64,000 nucleotides of DNA from Synechococcus sp. Nb3U1 (GTDB lineage Bacteria; Cyanobacteriota; Cyanobacteriia; Thermostichales; Thermostichaceae): NCBI RefSeq assembly GCF_021533835.1, contig NZ_JAKFYQ010000001.1, positions 1,274,079 through 1,338,078 of the forward strand, given 5' to 3'. Numbering within the stretch: position 1 is the stretch's first letter; the number at the start of each line of letters is the position of its first letter. The notes under the pieces were generated by a model. It saw only the letters and a list, made by a program, of their open reading frames with translations, had not been told where the DNA came from and made no database searches. This document shows positions 63,676-64,000 of the stretch, one piece after another. A program made the position numbers and the translations under genes.

Positions 63676-64000
63676 TCAGAACTGAAAGTAAAGAAACTCC
63701 GTGACTCGACTCATTGACAACAAAGTCAGCACAGACAAACAACTGAGAAATAAACCCCACCACCACCGTGGTCTAAACCGCTGAACTAGCTCCTGTGTAT
63801 TAGGCAAAAATACAACCCACAAGGTCAAGATGGCTAGAACGATGAGACTCTCCTGACCACCCGGAAAATAATCCAAGCTAGGAAGATCGTTAAATCGGAC
63901 ACCAAACTTTTCTAGATCGCCTAATGACCCACGGTACTTCCCAGGTAACAGCACCCCCTCTACACCTGTCATGACCCATAGAATATGACCTGCATCTGTA
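63676..64000 (-). CDS. MBOAT-family O-acyltransferase (AlgI-like), C-terminal part
   Basis: Only the last ~107 residues are seen; the gene runs past the right end of the window (in frame up to 64000: TDAGHILWVM...). The end LIVLAILTLWVVFLPNTQELVQRF, WWWGLFLSCLSVLTLLSMSRVTEFLYFQF is the typical last helices of AlgI/DltB-like MBOAT proteins. These membrane enzymes pass acetyl groups across the membrane for polysaccharide O-acetylation. The active-site histidine is outside the window. Confidence 0.75.
   Translation of the reverse strand, partial: TDAGHILWVMTGVEGVLLPGKYRGSLGDLEKFGVRFNDLPSLDYFPGGQESLIVLAILTLWVVFLPNTQELVQRFRPRWWWGLFLSCLSVLTLLSMSRVTEFLYFQF

Overview
The window is a piece of a cyanobacterial chromosome. 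The evidence is psbU (photosystem II extrinsic subunit), a BicA-type bicarbonate transporter, a CmpR-like LysR regulator, two high-light-inducible proteins, OpcA, a PatB/CnfR-type nif activator and many cyanobacterium-typical hypothetical proteins. Most of it is GC-rich and dense in the octamer GGGATCCC, which seems to take the place of the usual cyanobacterial palindrome HIP1 (GCGATCGC, which I did not see). A unicellular nitrogen-fixing genome of the thermophilic Synechococcus/Thermostichus type (Yellowstone A/B' lineage) would fit. That placement is inference; no rRNA or tRNA gene is present to test it.

Layout. 1-5.7 kb: start of gcvP (leftward), psbU, csaB-like pyruvyltransferase, CPBP protease, alpha/beta hydrolase, MscS channel. 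5.8-11.1 kb: bicA, a large GT39-type membrane glycosyltransferase, and a convergent overlapping cmpR-like gene. 11.3-16.6 kb: first copy of a small inverted-repeat element, yccF, a tiny secreted protein, a ParA/ribbon-helix-helix pair, a lipoprotein S1 protease, rpsU, a TonB-family protein. 16.8-23.4 kb: Rieske oxygenase, GNAT and PPOX flavoprotein (probable operon), secreted protein and Fe-S aldo/keto reductase, ogt, EamA transporter. 23.6-28.6 kb: second element copy, cnfR, and the molybdate genes mop, modA and fused modBC. This looks like the regulatory and metal-supply edge of nitrogen fixation, although no nif structural gene is in the window.

28.8-36.6 kb: a 34-residue single-helix protein with a clear promoter, pgi-opcA, two hli genes, sufS, acylphosphatase, third element copy, mmsA. 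36.9-45.8 kb: CCA-adding enzyme, sphR-like regulator, ubiA, YdcF-like and LpxB-like genes in tandem, ruvX, ahcY, argG. 46-58.9 kb: FAD oxidoreductase, cbiB with an overlapping Rrf2 regulator, a diguanylate cyclase, an ABC exporter, PfkB kinase, M48 protease, a secreted protein, treY. 59-64 kb: an AT-rich leftward cluster (FkbM methyltransferase, two GT2 glycosyltransferases, an SGNH/AlgJ-like protein, the C-terminus of an MBOAT acyltransferase) that looks like part of an acetylated-polysaccharide locus, probably of different origin from its surroundings.

The signals most worth following are the GGGATCCC iteration and its Gly-Ile-Pro footprint in proteins, a TA-ended MITE-like repeat family (three copies, one in the cnfR leader), a serine protease apparently nested inside an SdrD/Cna-B-like domain, and the compact type Ib-like ParA/RHH pair. 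I found no CRISPR array, intact insertion sequence, prophage, rRNA or tRNA.
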